A DNA stretch of 64,000 nucleotides from Undibacterium sp. (GTDB lineage: Bacteria; Pseudomonadota; Gammaproteobacteria; Burkholderiales; Burkholderiaceae_D). The translations under genes and the position numbers were made by a program. Of the stretch, positions 7,923 to 16,606 are shown in pieces. The stretch is taken from positions 36,649 through 100,648 of the forward strand of contig NZ_JAUSFI010000072.1 in the NCBI RefSeq assembly GCF_030651495.1. Reading direction: 5' to 3'. How positions within the stretch are numbered: the first letter of the stretch is position 1; each line of letters opens with the position of its first letter. The notes under the pieces were generated by a model. That model saw nothing but the letters and a program-made list of their open reading frames with translations. It made no database searches and was not told the origin of the DNA.

Positions 7923-8708
7923 TCAGGCGGGTACATATTCGGCGTCAAACTGATCCAGGCCTGCCAGCATTTCATCAAATGCCGCAGCGACCTGCAGTGG
8001 CTCGCCTTTGACACCGAGTTCGATATGACGGCGTATTTGCTGATTGCCGACACTGGGCAGGCTGAACACTTTAATCAAGGGATACTTGGCTTCCAGCGCT
8101 TCCATTAAGGGTGTCAGCGTCGATTCCATGGCCTCGAAGACCAGCACGGCTTTTTCATCCCGCGCTTCCTGATGGAATAAATGCGCGTAATGGGTATCGA
8201 GCACCCATTCCAGCATCGGCCACGCCATGACCGGGAAGCCTGGCACAAAGTAATGGTTGTGGAGCGCAAACCCCGGTATTTTATTGTAAGGGTTCGGAAT
8301 TAAGCTTGCGCCTTGCGGAAACTCGCCCATCTTCAGCCGATGCAGATTTTCAGGCGAATCCAGATCCAGCGGCTTGCCCGCTTCCAGTGTAGTTTCGGAA
8401 ATTCTTTGCTGTATCAGGCGCTTGGCATCCGGATGCAAAACCAAGGGTAAATTCAAGGCGGCAGCGGCGCACTGGCGGGTGTGGTCATCCGGCGTGGCAC
8501 CAATCCCGCCGGTAGAAAACACGATGTCGTTGCCGGCAAAACTGCGCTGCAAAGTCGCGACGATACGCGCCCTGTCATCACCGATATATTCGGCCCAGTC
8601 CAGCGACAAACCGCGCGCCTTGAGCAATTCAATGACTTGCGGCAAATGCTTGTCGCTGCGTTTACCGGACAAAATTTCATCGCCGATGATAATGAGACCA
8701 ATCGCCAT
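7923..8708 (-). CDS. MoaB/CinA N-terminal-like molybdopterin-binding domain protein
   Basis: A 261-residue protein with the MoCF_biosynth signature: GLIIIGDEILSGKRSDKHL, DDRARIVATLQRS, FSTGGIGATPDDHTRQ. It lacks the C-terminal deamidase domain of full CinA, so it corresponds to the stand-alone competence/damage-inducible A-like proteins. The start ATG 8708 has a strong GGAGG ribosome-binding site. It lies 17 bp upstream of the TAXI gene on the same strand and may be co-transcribed with it. The precise substrate is unknown. Confidence 0.85.
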   Translation of the reverse strand: MAIGLIIIGDEILSGKRSDKHLPQVIELLKARGLSLDWAEYIGDDRARIVATLQRSFAGNDIVFSTGGIGATPDDHTRQCAAAALNLPLVLHPDAKRLIQQRISETTLEAGKPLDLDSPENLHRLKMGEFPQGASLIPNPYNKIPGFALHNHYFVPGFPVMAWPMLEWVLDTHYAHLFHQEARDEKAVLVFEAMESTLTPLMEALEAKYPLIKVFSLPSVGNQQIRRHIELGVKGEPLQVAAAFDEMLAGLDQFDAEYVPA

Positions 8709-8780
8709 GCCTGCCTCCGTTGAGATTGTTAAGATAAAGACACAAAAACTTAAGGATAAAAACTAAAAACCCCAAAGTGA

Positions 8781-8861
8781 GCAGGCCGCTCACGCATTAT
8801 CCATGCGGGTTCTGGCAGCATGTGCTCTGAAACCCGCATGGATAATGCGCAGTGGGCCTGC
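8781..8861. repeat. Dispersed hairpin repeat (REP/REPIN-like), copy 1
   Basis: Left arm 8781-8811 and right arm 8831-8861 are inverted copies, with GCATTATCCATGCGGGTT pairing perfectly, then a few unpaired bases, then GCAGGCC pairing again. The 19-bp loop is unrelated. The element lies between the EI24 gene end and the CinA-like gene start. The same arm sequence recurs near 36.4, 43.7, 49.8 and 55.5 kb. Confidence 0.85.
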
Positions 8862-8867
8862 CTGCTT

Positions 8868-9683
8868 TCAGGTTTGCAAGGTCGCTGCATTTCTATGCTG
8901 CTGCAACGCGGCCATGCAATAGTATTGAAACCATAATCCGGTAAAAATAAATACCACCACATACAACCAGATCGCCAAGCCGGCAAAGAACGGAAAAAAT
9001 ACCACCGACATCGCGCCGCCCAGCCATAACAGCGTCGGTGCCGCACCAAGTATGCCGGTAATCGTACCGATGATCAGCAGGGGCTTGCGATGCTGGAGCG
9101 TCAGCGTTTTTCGCTCTTGCGGATCGGCATGCTCTGCCAGCGCATCATATGCCATGACACGATACGTCAGCCATCCCCATAGCATGGGTTGGAGGATGAA
9201 ATGCACCGGGGGGATTAGCACCAGCGGCAAGCTCAATATCCACAGGAAAAGAAAGATCAGGAAGGAGGAAAAAGAATGCCACAGGCTGCCAAACATCGAG
9301 CCGCCTTTGCGCTGCTCCAGTTGTGGGTAATCGCGGCTACTGACATGACGGCTAATCACCGGCATCGCCATCACCCCGATCATCAGCAAGGATGTGCTGA
9401 CCATGAATGGCAATAGCAGCCACATCGCGATCAGCGGCACGATCACGGTCTTAAACGCCAGCATCCCCGTCATGCTGAGCAGCTCACCGGAAGTCTTAAA
9501 ACCATCATGGGCAACAAAAAATGCCTGCACATAATCGATCAAGGCCTGCATGCCCCACCACATGGCAAGCCCCCACAGCAGCAAGGAGAGCAAAAATGGC
9601 AACAAGCTTAGCAACAAAATCCGATAGTGAAATTGCGCTACCACGGCCTTGCCCCATGCGCGTACTACGCCTTGCAGATTCAT
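8868..9683 (-). CDS. EI24 domain membrane protein
   Basis: A 271-residue polytopic protein with long hydrophobic segments at about 22-45, 68-110, 135-170 and 200-255. The pattern matches EI24/CysZ-like (DUF540-type) membrane proteins, including the PVISRHV and FILQPMLWGWLTYRVMAYDAL stretches. CysZ proteins transport sulfate, but no cys biosynthetic genes adjoin, so transport of sulfate is not claimed. Its ATG overlaps the stop of the upstream desaturase-like gene by 4 bp, indicating translational coupling. Confidence 0.8.
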   Translation of the reverse strand: MNLQGVVRAWGKAVVAQFHYRILLLSLLPFLLSLLLWGLAMWWGMQALIDYVQAFFVAHDGFKTSGELLSMTGMLAFKTVIVPLIAMWLLLPFMVSTSLLMIGVMAMPVISRHVSSRDYPQLEQRKGGSMFGSLWHSFSSFLIFLFLWILSLPLVLIPPVHFILQPMLWGWLTYRVMAYDALAEHADPQERKTLTLQHRKPLLIIGTITGILGAAPTLLWLGGAMSVVFFPFFAGLAIWLYVVVFIFTGLWFQYYCMAALQQHRNAATLQT

Positions 9684-10669
9684 TTATTCTGTTCCTTATC
9701 AAAGCCCAACAAACGTCGTAGCCCCAGCCACTGCTGCGACCAAAAACCCTGCCCATACTCTCTAGAACAGCCGTCAGGAAACGGCAACTGATCACGGATG
9801 CCGGTCAAAAAATAGGTTTTACTAAACAAGGCGGTGCCAAACAAGATATCCCAGACCGGAAACAAGACCGCAAAATTATGCCCGCCGATGCTGCCCTTGC
9901 CATGCGTTTCATGCCCGAGACCTATCGCATGATGCGTGCGGTGATAACGCGGCGACACCAGCAGGCGCTCGCCGACAACACCGAAGTGTATCCGTACATT
10001 GGCGTGTTGCAAACTTTGCAGCATGCGCGACACCACTACCAGCATGATGTATTGCCCCGGCTGCACACCGATCGCAATGGCAATCAAACCCATGTAAATA
10101 TCGCGCAAAACGTCATCGAGTAGGTGATTGCGGTTATCGCTCCAGAGATTCATATTGCGCTGGCTGTGATGCAGACTGTGCAAGGCCCACCACCATGTAA
10201 ACTGATGCTCGGCGCGGTGATACCCATAATCAAAAAAATCCAGCACCAGTAAATACAGCAAGAACACCAGCACCGGATGTCCTTGCATCGCCGACCACAG
10301 ATTATCCAGATTAAACGGGTTCATGCCTTGCAGATGCAGCAAAGCGGTCAAGCTATCGAGGAAGGGATCAAGCAGCAAAAAAATGACGACCGAAAAAATA
10401 CCCAGGCGATGCAGCGCGGTATACATGAAATCGTTCCAGCGCGCATAAGGGTCGCTGATTTTATGCACAGGGATCAGGGCTTCGAGAGGACGTAATACGA
10501 CAAACAACAGCAGCAATTCGGCCACGCCCATCAAAAACCATTCGACGCCGTGAAAGGCGTCTTCAACGAATTCGCCCAGGCCGACTTGAAAAATCAAAGG
10601 CTGAACAATGCTTTCAAAAATCCAGGCCTGCAGATCAGAAAAAAACGAAAAATCACTGAGGAAATTCAT
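9680..10669 (-). CDS. Sterol desaturase / fatty acid hydroxylase superfamily membrane protein
   Basis: A 329-residue membrane protein with the histidine clusters of the di-iron fatty acid hydroxylase superfamily: YHRAEH, LHSLHHSQ, and a distal HRTHHA. Hydrophobic segments at about 48-65, 90-110 and 135-150 place the active site on the inner membrane. The substrate is an unknown lipid. Both ends overlap the neighbours by ATGA, so it forms a coupled unit with the polysaccharide deacetylase upstream and the EI24 protein downstream. Confidence 0.85.
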   Translation of the reverse strand: MNFLSDFSFFSDLQAWIFESIVQPLIFQVGLGEFVEDAFHGVEWFLMGVAELLLLFVVLRPLEALIPVHKISDPYARWNDFMYTALHRLGIFSVVIFLLLDPFLDSLTALLHLQGMNPFNLDNLWSAMQGHPVLVFLLYLLVLDFFDYGYHRAEHQFTWWWALHSLHHSQRNMNLWSDNRNHLLDDVLRDIYMGLIAIAIGVQPGQYIMLVVVSRMLQSLQHANVRIHFGVVGERLLVSPRYHRTHHAIGLGHETHGKGSIGGHNFAVLFPVWDILFGTALFSKTYFLTGIRDQLPFPDGCSREYGQGFWSQQWLGLRRLLGFDKEQNK

Positions 10670-11436
10670 TTATTTTTTACGAGATAATGAGGATGCTCGC
10701 GCATAGTCGCAAAACAAAACCCTTTTTGTTCCAGACCGGCAATCAAAGGCTCCAGATTCTCGGGCGCCCAGGCGTTCTTGCGTGACCAGATGCCCAGGTG
10801 CGCCATAAAAATATCACCGTCTTGCAAACCGTCGAGTGCGCGTTTCAGTAGCCGCGGATTACTCCAGCTCTCGCTGGGCAATTCATCGCCAGAGAAGCCT
10901 GCCGGTGACCAGCCTACGTGCTGATAACCACAAGCCTGGCCGGCTTTTTCCAGGCTCGGGCTGAGTTTGCCGCCAGGGGCGCGCCAATACGGATCAAGTC
11001 TGGCACCGGTTAATTGTGTGAAACGCTGATCGACGCGGCGCAATTCTGCACAATACTGTGCGGCGGTCCACGCCAGTTTTTTACCGGCCTGCGCGCCAAA
11101 CTGCGGCTTCACTTCGATGCGGCCATCGGGCAAATCACGCGACAGATACACATGATCGAAGGTATGGCGGCCAAAAGCATGGCCGTCCTGGACCAATTGT
11201 TTCCAATACGGCGCCCAAGCCTGATCTAGCGAATAATCGCCGTTGATGGTTTTTTCATTCGCCAGAAAAAATGTTGCCTTGATGTGATGCTTGCGTAAGG
11301 TCTGCGCTATCAGCTCGGCCTGTGACTGGCTGCCGGTATCAAAGGTAAGATAAATGCTGCCCCGGCAGACCGGCGCAGCAAATACTGGTGACAGCATCCC
11401 CAGCAGGCATAAGACGGCATATCGGCTTGCGTTCAT
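10666..11436 (-). CDS. Polysaccharide deacetylase (NodB domain), exported
   Basis: A 256-residue protein with a signal peptide ending near PVFAAPVC. The NodB motifs are present: YLTFDTGSQ (catalytic Asp; the usual second Asp of TFDDG is replaced by Thr), GRHTFDHVYL (H-x-x-x-H metal site) and YWRAPGGKLSP. It should remove acetyl groups from an N-acetylated glycan in the periplasm. The TFDTG variant also occurs in active family members, so loss of activity cannot be assumed. Operon with the sterol-desaturase-like and EI24 genes. Confidence 0.85.
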   Translation of the reverse strand: MNASRYAVLCLLGMLSPVFAAPVCRGSIYLTFDTGSQSQAELIAQTLRKHHIKATFFLANEKTINGDYSLDQAWAPYWKQLVQDGHAFGRHTFDHVYLSRDLPDGRIEVKPQFGAQAGKKLAWTAAQYCAELRRVDQRFTQLTGARLDPYWRAPGGKLSPSLEKAGQACGYQHVGWSPAGFSGDELPSESWSNPRLLKRALDGLQDGDIFMAHLGIWSRKNAWAPENLEPLIAGLEQKGFCFATMREHPHYLVKNK

Positions 11437-11454
11437 AGTGGACAGGGTCGGCCT

Positions 11455-12429
11455 TTACATGTTGGCGGCACGATTAGAAAAATACACCCCGTGCGGTGAA
11501 CGGCCAACGGGGATTAACTTGATGACTTTTTTGCTGGCGACATCAATCACCGCCACTTTTTTAATCCAGCGCAAAGTCGACCAGAGTGTCTTGCCGTCAG
11601 CACTGAGCTCCATGCAATCGGGGCCGCCGGGAACCGGAATCGTGCCGACATTTTCCAGCGTCAGCTGATCGATGATATTAATCGTGTTAGAGGTACGGTT
11701 AGAGACAAACACATGACGCTTATCGCCCATGGAGCGAAAATTATGGGTGCCGGCACCGGCCTGAATGCGCTTGACCGTTTTTTGCGTGCGCCAGTCAATC
11801 ACTTCGACATAATCCTTGCCCATGATACCGACCAGTAAATACTTGTCATCCGGCGTCATGACTATACCTGCGGGCAACTTGCCAACCGGCATCGTCCATT
11901 TAACTTTTTGTGTCGCCAGATCAATAGCAGAAACTTGATCGCTCCCCTGCTGGGTAATGAAGACGGTCGTACTGGCGGCGTCAAATGCCATGTGGCTAGG
12001 CAATTTGGCTAAGGATGTGCGATTGACCAGGGTCAGATCTTTGCCGTCATATTTGTAAAAATCGACCCGATCGAGGCGCAGCGAATTCGAGACAAACCAT
12101 TTTTGGTCAGGCGAAAAACCGATTTGATAAGGATCGGCAACATCCTTGATGCGGCGCTGAACCTGGCCCGTTTTTGGGTCAAGAAAGACCAATTCATCCC
12201 CCACCGCATTGGCCACAATCAGGGACTTATTGTCTGGCGTCGCCATCAAATGGTGCGGTTCTTTGCCGATAGGAAAAGTACTCAGCTCTTGGTACGTGTC
12301 TTGATCCAGCAAACTGACGGTAGCATCACGTGAATTAAGAACCACTACCACGCTCGCCTGAACTTGAGAAGAAATGACAGATAACAGCAGGGGAAATACC
12401 AGAGACAAACCACAAAAACGAAGCTGCAT
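11455..12429 (-). CDS. YncE/YVTN-type beta-propeller protein, exported
   Basis: A 324-residue protein with a signal peptide (about 1-25, ending SQVQAS). It contains repeated propeller blades: DATVSLLDQDTYQELSTFP, GKEPHHLMATPDNKSLIVAN, GKLPAGIVMTPDDKYLLV, RTSNTINIIDQLT. The pattern fits seven-bladed YncE-like periplasmic proteins. It is the first gene of a four-gene minus-strand operon ending with EI24 and lies 18 bp before the deacetylase. A MITE-like element begins 25 bp upstream of its start. Confidence 0.82.
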   Translation of the reverse strand: MQLRFCGLSLVFPLLLSVISSQVQASVVVVLNSRDATVSLLDQDTYQELSTFPIGKEPHHLMATPDNKSLIVANAVGDELVFLDPKTGQVQRRIKDVADPYQIGFSPDQKWFVSNSLRLDRVDFYKYDGKDLTLVNRTSLAKLPSHMAFDAASTTVFITQQGSDQVSAIDLATQKVKWTMPVGKLPAGIVMTPDDKYLLVGIMGKDYVEVIDWRTQKTVKRIQAGAGTHNFRSMGDKRHVFVSNRTSNTINIIDQLTLENVGTIPVPGGPDCMELSADGKTLWSTLRWIKKVAVIDVASKKVIKLIPVGRSPHGVYFSNRAANM

Positions 12430-12764
12430 AAAAGATGACCGCTCAAAAAAGTTTTAAGACTTACGCAAAACCGCCCCAGCGTCGTTGCACTCGCCTTGCC
12501 GTACTGAAGTACTGAAGTACTGTCTTCGGCGGTACGTCTAGCTGGAACAATTTTGCGTAAGTCCTAAGTTGAATAGATAACTGCCCCCCCATTTTACCGC
12601 GCCAAACCGGCAGAATCGGCTTAGCGAAAAAAAAGCGCCCTTCTTTTCACATGATTTTGCAAATAATTAATGCTCATGGGCAATTCCACCTATTTTCAAA
12701 TCCAGTATTGGTGGAAAATGTAGTCTACAATTGCGCCAGTTTTTTAATCAAAAAAAGGAAAAAT
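12430..12764. other. Intergenic region with MITE-like element and divergent promoters
   Basis: This 335-bp gap separates the divergent beta-propeller operon and the FKBP gene. It holds the inverted-repeat element at 12454-12567, a C8 run near 12585 and an AT-rich stretch (12640-12760) that probably contains the FKBP promoter. No ORF of note. Confidence 0.6.
12454..12567. mobile_element. MITE-like element with 17-bp terminal inverted repeats
   Basis: The ends 12454-12470 and 12551-12567 are inverted copies matching at 16 of 17 positions (TTARGACTTACGCAAAA). The inside contains partial secondary symmetry (CCAGC facing GCTGG) and a short direct repeat of GTACTGAA around 12501-12517. It has no coding capacity and is 114 bp long, as expected for a miniature inverted-repeat element mobilised in trans. 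The parent IS family is not identified here. Confidence 0.65.
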
Positions 12765-13121
12765 ATGTCGACTATCACTACAGTATCCGGTTTGCAATAC
12801 GAAGACAAAACCGTAGGCACAGGCGCAGAAGCCCAGGCTGGCAATAACGTTGTCGTGCATTACACCGGCTGGTTGCAAAACACCGACGGCAGCGCCGGTA
12901 AAAAATTCGATTCCAGCAAGGACCGTGGCGATCCATTCTCGTTCGCACTCGGCGCCGGCCAAGTGATCAAGGGCTGGGACGAAGGCGTGCAAGGCATGAA
13001 AATCGGCGGCACGCGCGTGTTGACGATTCCATCGAGCTTAGGCTACGGCCCGCGCGGTGCCGGCGGCGTGATCCCACCCAATGCAACCTTGATTTTTGAA
13101 GTCGAATTATTGGGCGTTTAA
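12765..13121 (+). CDS. FKBP-type peptidyl-prolyl cis-trans isomerase
   Basis: A 118-residue protein. The ATG at 12765 is preceded by AAAGGAAAAAT, a clear ribosome-binding site; the open frame further upstream is ignored. The FKBP fold is nearly the whole protein: VHYTGWLQNTDG, KKFDSSKDRGDPFSFALG, VIKGWDEGVQGMKIGG, IPSSLGYGPRGAGGVIPPNATLIFEVELL. It catalyses proline isomerisation in the cytoplasm, as there is no signal peptide. A strong bidirectional terminator follows. Confidence 0.95.
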   Translation: MSTITTVSGLQYEDKTVGTGAEAQAGNNVVVHYTGWLQNTDGSAGKKFDSSKDRGDPFSFALGAGQVIKGWDEGVQGMKIGGTRVLTIPSSLGYGPRGAGGVIPPNATLIFEVELLGV

Positions 13122-13177
13122 TTACGTTAATAATTGCCTCAATAATTCAAAACAGGGGGAGTATCGCACCATGCACG

Positions 13178-13203
13178 CCCACTGCGCATGATATTCGTGC
13201 GAA
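13178..13203. repeat. Possible decayed single arm of the dispersed hairpin repeat
   Basis: GCCCACTGCGCATGATATTCG and following bases resemble one arm of the repeat seen at 8831-8861 (read in reverse complement), with several substitutions. There is no second arm. This may be a remnant or chance similarity. Confidence 0.25.
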
Positions 13204-13242
13204 AGCTAAGCGTACACGGCTATACCCACCCCAGTATATAAA

Positions 13243-13270
13243 AATGGCTCCTGCGAAGGAGCCATTTTTT
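13243..13270. terminator. Bidirectional intrinsic terminator between FKBP gene and orn
   Basis: AATGGCTCC (13243-13251) pairs with GGAGCCATT (13258-13266) around TGCGAA. It is flanked by A-runs on the left and T-runs on the right, so it can end transcription from both the FKBP gene and orn. Confidence 0.9.
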
Positions 13271-13327
13271 ATGCAGCAAATCATCTTACCGGAACAAAAT
13301 TATTCCTTGCGCATTACTCTTTACGCA

Positions 13328-13915
13328 TTACTCCTTAATGAAATGCTCACGGTAGTACTTCAGTTCTTCTATCGATTCAATGATATCGGCCAGCGCCGTA
13401 TGTTTTTGGTGCTTTTTAAAACCACTGATCAGTTCTGGCTTCCAGCGGCGGCAGAGTTCTTTCAGCGTCGACACATCCAGGTTGCGATAGTGAAAAAATG
13501 ATTCCAGCTTAGGCATGCCACGCACCATGAAGCGTCGATCCTGGCAAATGGTGTTGCCGCACATGGGCGATTTTCCAGCAGGGACAAAATGTTTCAAAAA
13601 ATCAACTAAAGTTTTTTCGGCATCCGCTTCGGTCACGGTCGATGCTTTAACGCGCTCGATCAAACCAGAGCGGCCATGCGTGCCCTTGTTCCAGGCATCC
13701 ATCTTGTCCAGGGTTTCATCAGACTGATGAATCGCGAACACCGGGCCTTCTGCCAGCACGTTCAATTGCATGTCGGTGACAACTACCGCGACCTCAATGA
13801 TACGATCCGTATCCGGATCTAGCCCGGTCATTTCCATATCGACCCAGATCAGATTCATCTCGTTGGGTTTGGTCGGTTTGCTGCTGTTTGCTTGAATGTC
13901 GGTCGCTTGTGACAT
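13328..13915 (-). CDS. orn: Oligoribonuclease
   Basis: A 195-residue DEDDh exonuclease that degrades 2-5 nt RNAs and pGpG, the linear product of c-di-GMP hydrolysis. The motifs are [11 protein letters not shown] (Exo I, D-x-E), [13 protein letters not shown] (Exo II) and [12 protein letters not shown] (Exo III with His and Asp). The first 19 residues before [10 protein letters not shown] are a non-conserved extension, so translation may start there instead. Its presence is relevant to the many c-di-GMP enzymes in this window. Divergent from the Ste24-like gene. Confidence 0.95.
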   Translation of the reverse strand: MSQATDIQANSSKPTKPNEMNLIWVDMEMTGLDPDTDRIIEVAVVVTDMQLNVLAEGPVFAIHQSDETLDKMDAWNKGTHGRSGLIERVKASTVTEADAEKTLVDFLKHFVPAGKSPMCGNTICQDRRFMVRGMPKLESFFHYRNLDVSTLKELCRRWKPELISGFKKHQKHTALADIIESIEELKYYREHFIKE

Positions 13916-13947
13916 AATTCTTCCTTGGCTTGATAATTACTTTTTGA

Positions 13948-15216
13948 ATGCGGCATTTTCCCATGATTTCTGTAGCGTTTTCTGTTTTATTCGTCGCTTT
14001 TTTAATCTTGACGATGATATTGCAATTTTGGCTAGGCTCACGCCATATCCGCCACATACTGCAACATCGCACCACCGTACCGGCTGAATTTGCCAATAAG
14101 ATCCCCCTGGTGGCCCATCAGAAAGCCGCCGACTACACCATTGCCAAAACAAAACTAGGCATGTTGATGCTGGTGGTGAATGCCGCCGTATTGATGGGCT
14201 TTACCTTATTTGGCGGTTTACAGTGGCTGTCCGTGACTTTGGTCAAACTCACTGGCCCTGGCATGGGTTATCAAATGAGCTTGCTGGCTTGTTTTGCCGT
14301 GATCGGCAGCCTGATCGATTTGCCTTTTGATTATTACAAGCAATTTGTCCTGGAACAGAAGTTTGGTTTTAACAAAATGAGCCTGAAACTCTTTTTTGGC
14401 GACATGATAAAAGGCGCGCTGCTCGGCGCCGCGATCGGTTTGCCGCTGATCTGGGTCATGCTGACGCTGATGGAGAAGTCCGGCGCGCTCTGGTGGCTCT
14501 ATGCCTGGCTGGTATGGAGCGGCTTCCAGCTATTGATGATGCTGATTTTCCCGACTTTTATTGCGCCTTTATTCAATAAATTTACCCCTTTAGAAGATCA
14601 CGCCTTGCGTCATCGCATAGAGGATTTGATGCTGCGCGTTGGTTTTGCGTCCAAAGGCTTGTTTGTCATGGATGGATCAAAACGCAGCGCCCACGGCAAT
14701 GCGTATTTTTCAGGTTTTGGCGCATCCAAGCGCATTGTTTTTTTCGATACCCTGCTATCCCGTTTAACGCCGGAAGAAATTGAAGCGGTGCTGGCGCATG
14801 AACTCGGGCATTTTAAGCTCAAGCATATCGTCAAACGCATCGGCGTCCTATTTTTAGTGTCTTTAGGATTTTTAGCCTTATTGGGATATTTAAAAGAGCA
14901 AATCTGGTTTTATACCGGACTCGGGGTCGACCCTATGCTGCTGGCATCAAATGATGCGATGGCGCTTATTTTATTTATGCTGACGCTGCCGGTGTTCACT
15001 TTTATACTGTCACCACTGACGTCAATCAGTTCGCGCAAGCATGAGTTTGAAGCCGATGCCTTCGCCGCCAAACATACGAAAGCCGAGAATCTGGTGGCGG
15101 CCCTGGTCAAACTGTATGAAGATAATGCATCGACGCTGACGCCGGACCCTTTGCATTCGGCGTTCTATGACTCCCACCCGCCGGCCTCATTACGCATTAG
15201 CAAGTTACAAAAATAA
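13948..15216 (+). CDS. M48 family Ste24-type membrane metalloprotease (CAAX protease-like)
   Basis: A 422-residue protein; an ATG at 13963 (MISVAFSV) is an equally plausible start. Several transmembrane helices fill the N-terminal half. The zinc motif HELGHFKLKH (H-E-x-x-H) lies near residue 285, and HEFEADAFAAKH provides the downstream glutamate. It also shows DGSKRSAHGNAYFSGFG, typical of Ste24/M48A. It should cleave membrane or misfolded substrates at the inner membrane. Bacteria lack prenylated CAAX proteins, so the substrate is unknown. Followed by phhB and rsgA on the same strand. Confidence 0.92.
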   Translation: MRHFPMISVAFSVLFVAFLILTMILQFWLGSRHIRHILQHRTTVPAEFANKIPLVAHQKAADYTIAKTKLGMLMLVVNAAVLMGFTLFGGLQWLSVTLVKLTGPGMGYQMSLLACFAVIGSLIDLPFDYYKQFVLEQKFGFNKMSLKLFFGDMIKGALLGAAIGLPLIWVMLTLMEKSGALWWLYAWLVWSGFQLLMMLIFPTFIAPLFNKFTPLEDHALRHRIEDLMLRVGFASKGLFVMDGSKRSAHGNAYFSGFGASKRIVFFDTLLSRLTPEEIEAVLAHELGHFKLKHIVKRIGVLFLVSLGFLALLGYLKEQIWFYTGLGVDPMLLASNDAMALILFMLTLPVFTFILSPLTSISSRKHEFEADAFAAKHTKAENLVAALVKLYEDNASTLTPDPLHSAFYDSHPPASLRISKLQK

Positions 15217-15315
15217 GTACTAAATTAGTACAAAATAAGTACCGGATAAGCGGCAACATTAGCTCTACCAACAATGACAACACCCATAATTGGTGCGTTC
15301 ACTGGACATTACATC

Positions 15316-15666
15316 ATGATCAAGACTACCGAACTACTGGCAAAAAAATCTCACCCTACAGAAACCGCCCTGGAGCCAGCCAGCCTGCCCGCTTACTTTG
15401 CCGCCACCCCCGGCTGGACACAAGATGGTGCGCGCATAGTGAAAACTTTTCAGTTCAAAAATTATTACGAGACACTGGCGTTCATCAACGCCATTGCCTA
15501 CGTGATTCACGCGGAAGATCATCACCCTGAACTGGTGGTGACGTATAACCGTTGCGCCATCAAATTCGATACCCATACCGCCAATGGCGGCAAGGGCGGG
15601 ATTTCGGAAAATGATTTTATTTGCGCGGCCAAAGTCGATGCCATTTATCAGCAAAGTTTTTCCTGA
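15316..15666 (+). CDS. phhB: 4a-hydroxytetrahydrobiopterin dehydratase (pterin-4a-carbinolamine dehydratase)
   Basis: A 116-residue protein. The ATG at 15316 fits the usual family start; 14 upstream in-frame residues are not family-like. The active-site signature is clear: [21 protein letters not shown], with H-H-P and the distal H. It recycles the pterin cofactor of phenylalanine hydroxylase by dehydrating the 4a-carbinolamine. The stop codon overlaps the start of rsgA by one base (TGATG), so the two are translationally coupled. No phhA gene is in the window. Confidence 0.92.
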   Translation: MIKTTELLAKKSHPTETALEPASLPAYFAATPGWTQDGARIVKTFQFKNYYETLAFINAIAYVIHAEDHHPELVVTYNRCAIKFDTHTANGGKGGISENDFICAAKVDAIYQQSFS

Positions 15667-16580
15667 TGAGTAAGAAAGAAAACAGTTTAGGCACGGTCAT
15701 TGCGGCGCATGGCCGTCATTACTTAGTGCAGGCCGAAGACATCAAACTGCATTGCGTTACCCGTGGCAAAAAGAGTGATGTGGCGGTCGGTGATGTGGTC
15801 GAATATCAGCTCACGTCCAAGAATCAGGGCGTGATCGAAGCTATCACGCCGCGCAAGACCTTGCTGTATCGCTCGGATCAGTACAAATCAAAGATGCTGG
15901 CGGCCAATCTGACGCAACTGGTGGTCGTCGTCGCCACTGAGCCGAGTTTTTCTGATGACCTGATATCGCGTGCCTTAGTGGCATCGGAATCGTCCGGCAT
16001 CAAGGCGCACATCATTTTAAACAAGATCGATGTCACCGCGAGCTTGCCCAAGGCACGCGAGCGGGTCGGCCTGTATGCCAAATTAGGCTATCCGGTGCAC
16101 GAAGTCTCGGTCACCGGCATGCCTGACAGCACGCGCGCGACCTTAATGGAATTATTGCAGGGGCAAAGCACGATATTGATAGGCCAGTCCGGCATGGGTA
16201 AATCGTCGCTGATCAACCTGATTATTCCGGATGCCGAAATCGCCACGCGGGAAATCTCGGCGGCACTCGATACCGGCAAGCACACCACTACCTTCACCCG
16301 CTGGTTCCAGATGGAACCCTATCAAGGGCAGCCAACTGCGGTGATCGATTCTCCGGGTTTTCAAGAGTTCGGCTTACATCATCTGAGTGAAGGCATGCTG
16401 GAGCGCGCTTTTCCAGAATTTTTGCCGTATCTTGGCCACTGTAAATTCTACAATTGCCATCATCACGCCGAACCCAACTGCGCCGTGACTGCGGCCATCA
16501 AAACCGGCGAAATCAGTGCCATGCGGCATGACTTATTCAAGCAACTGGTGCATGAAGCGGCGCAAACCATCGGTTATTGA
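15666..16580 (+). CDS. rsgA: Small-subunit ribosome biogenesis GTPase RsgA
   Basis: A 304-residue protein from ATG 15666. It has an N-terminal OB fold ([11 protein letters not shown]), then a circularly permuted GTPase: NKID (G4) precedes [12 protein letters not shown] (G1/P-loop), [11 protein letters not shown] (G2) and DSPGFQEFG (G3). The C-terminal zinc site is [14 protein letters not shown]. It acts in late 30S subunit maturation. Coupled to phhB; convergent with the DUF2189 gene. Confidence 0.96.
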   Translation: MSKKENSLGTVIAAHGRHYLVQAEDIKLHCVTRGKKSDVAVGDVVEYQLTSKNQGVIEAITPRKTLLYRSDQYKSKMLAANLTQLVVVVATEPSFSDDLISRALVASESSGIKAHIILNKIDVTASLPKARERVGLYAKLGYPVHEVSVTGMPDSTRATLMELLQGQSTILIGQSGMGKSSLINLIIPDAEIATREISAALDTGKHTTTFTRWFQMEPYQGQPTAVIDSPGFQEFGLHHLSEGMLERAFPEFLPYLGHCKFYNCHHHAEPNCAVTAAIKTGEISAMRHDLFKQLVHEAAQTIGY

Positions 16581-16606
16581 GTGCCGATACCTCCATCATT
16601 ATTAAT

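Noticed and set aside
13141..13240. Weak similarity to the dispersed repeat downstream of the FKBP gene
   Set aside because: Only one decayed arm is present. I keep it as a low-confidence feature, but do not count it as a family copy.
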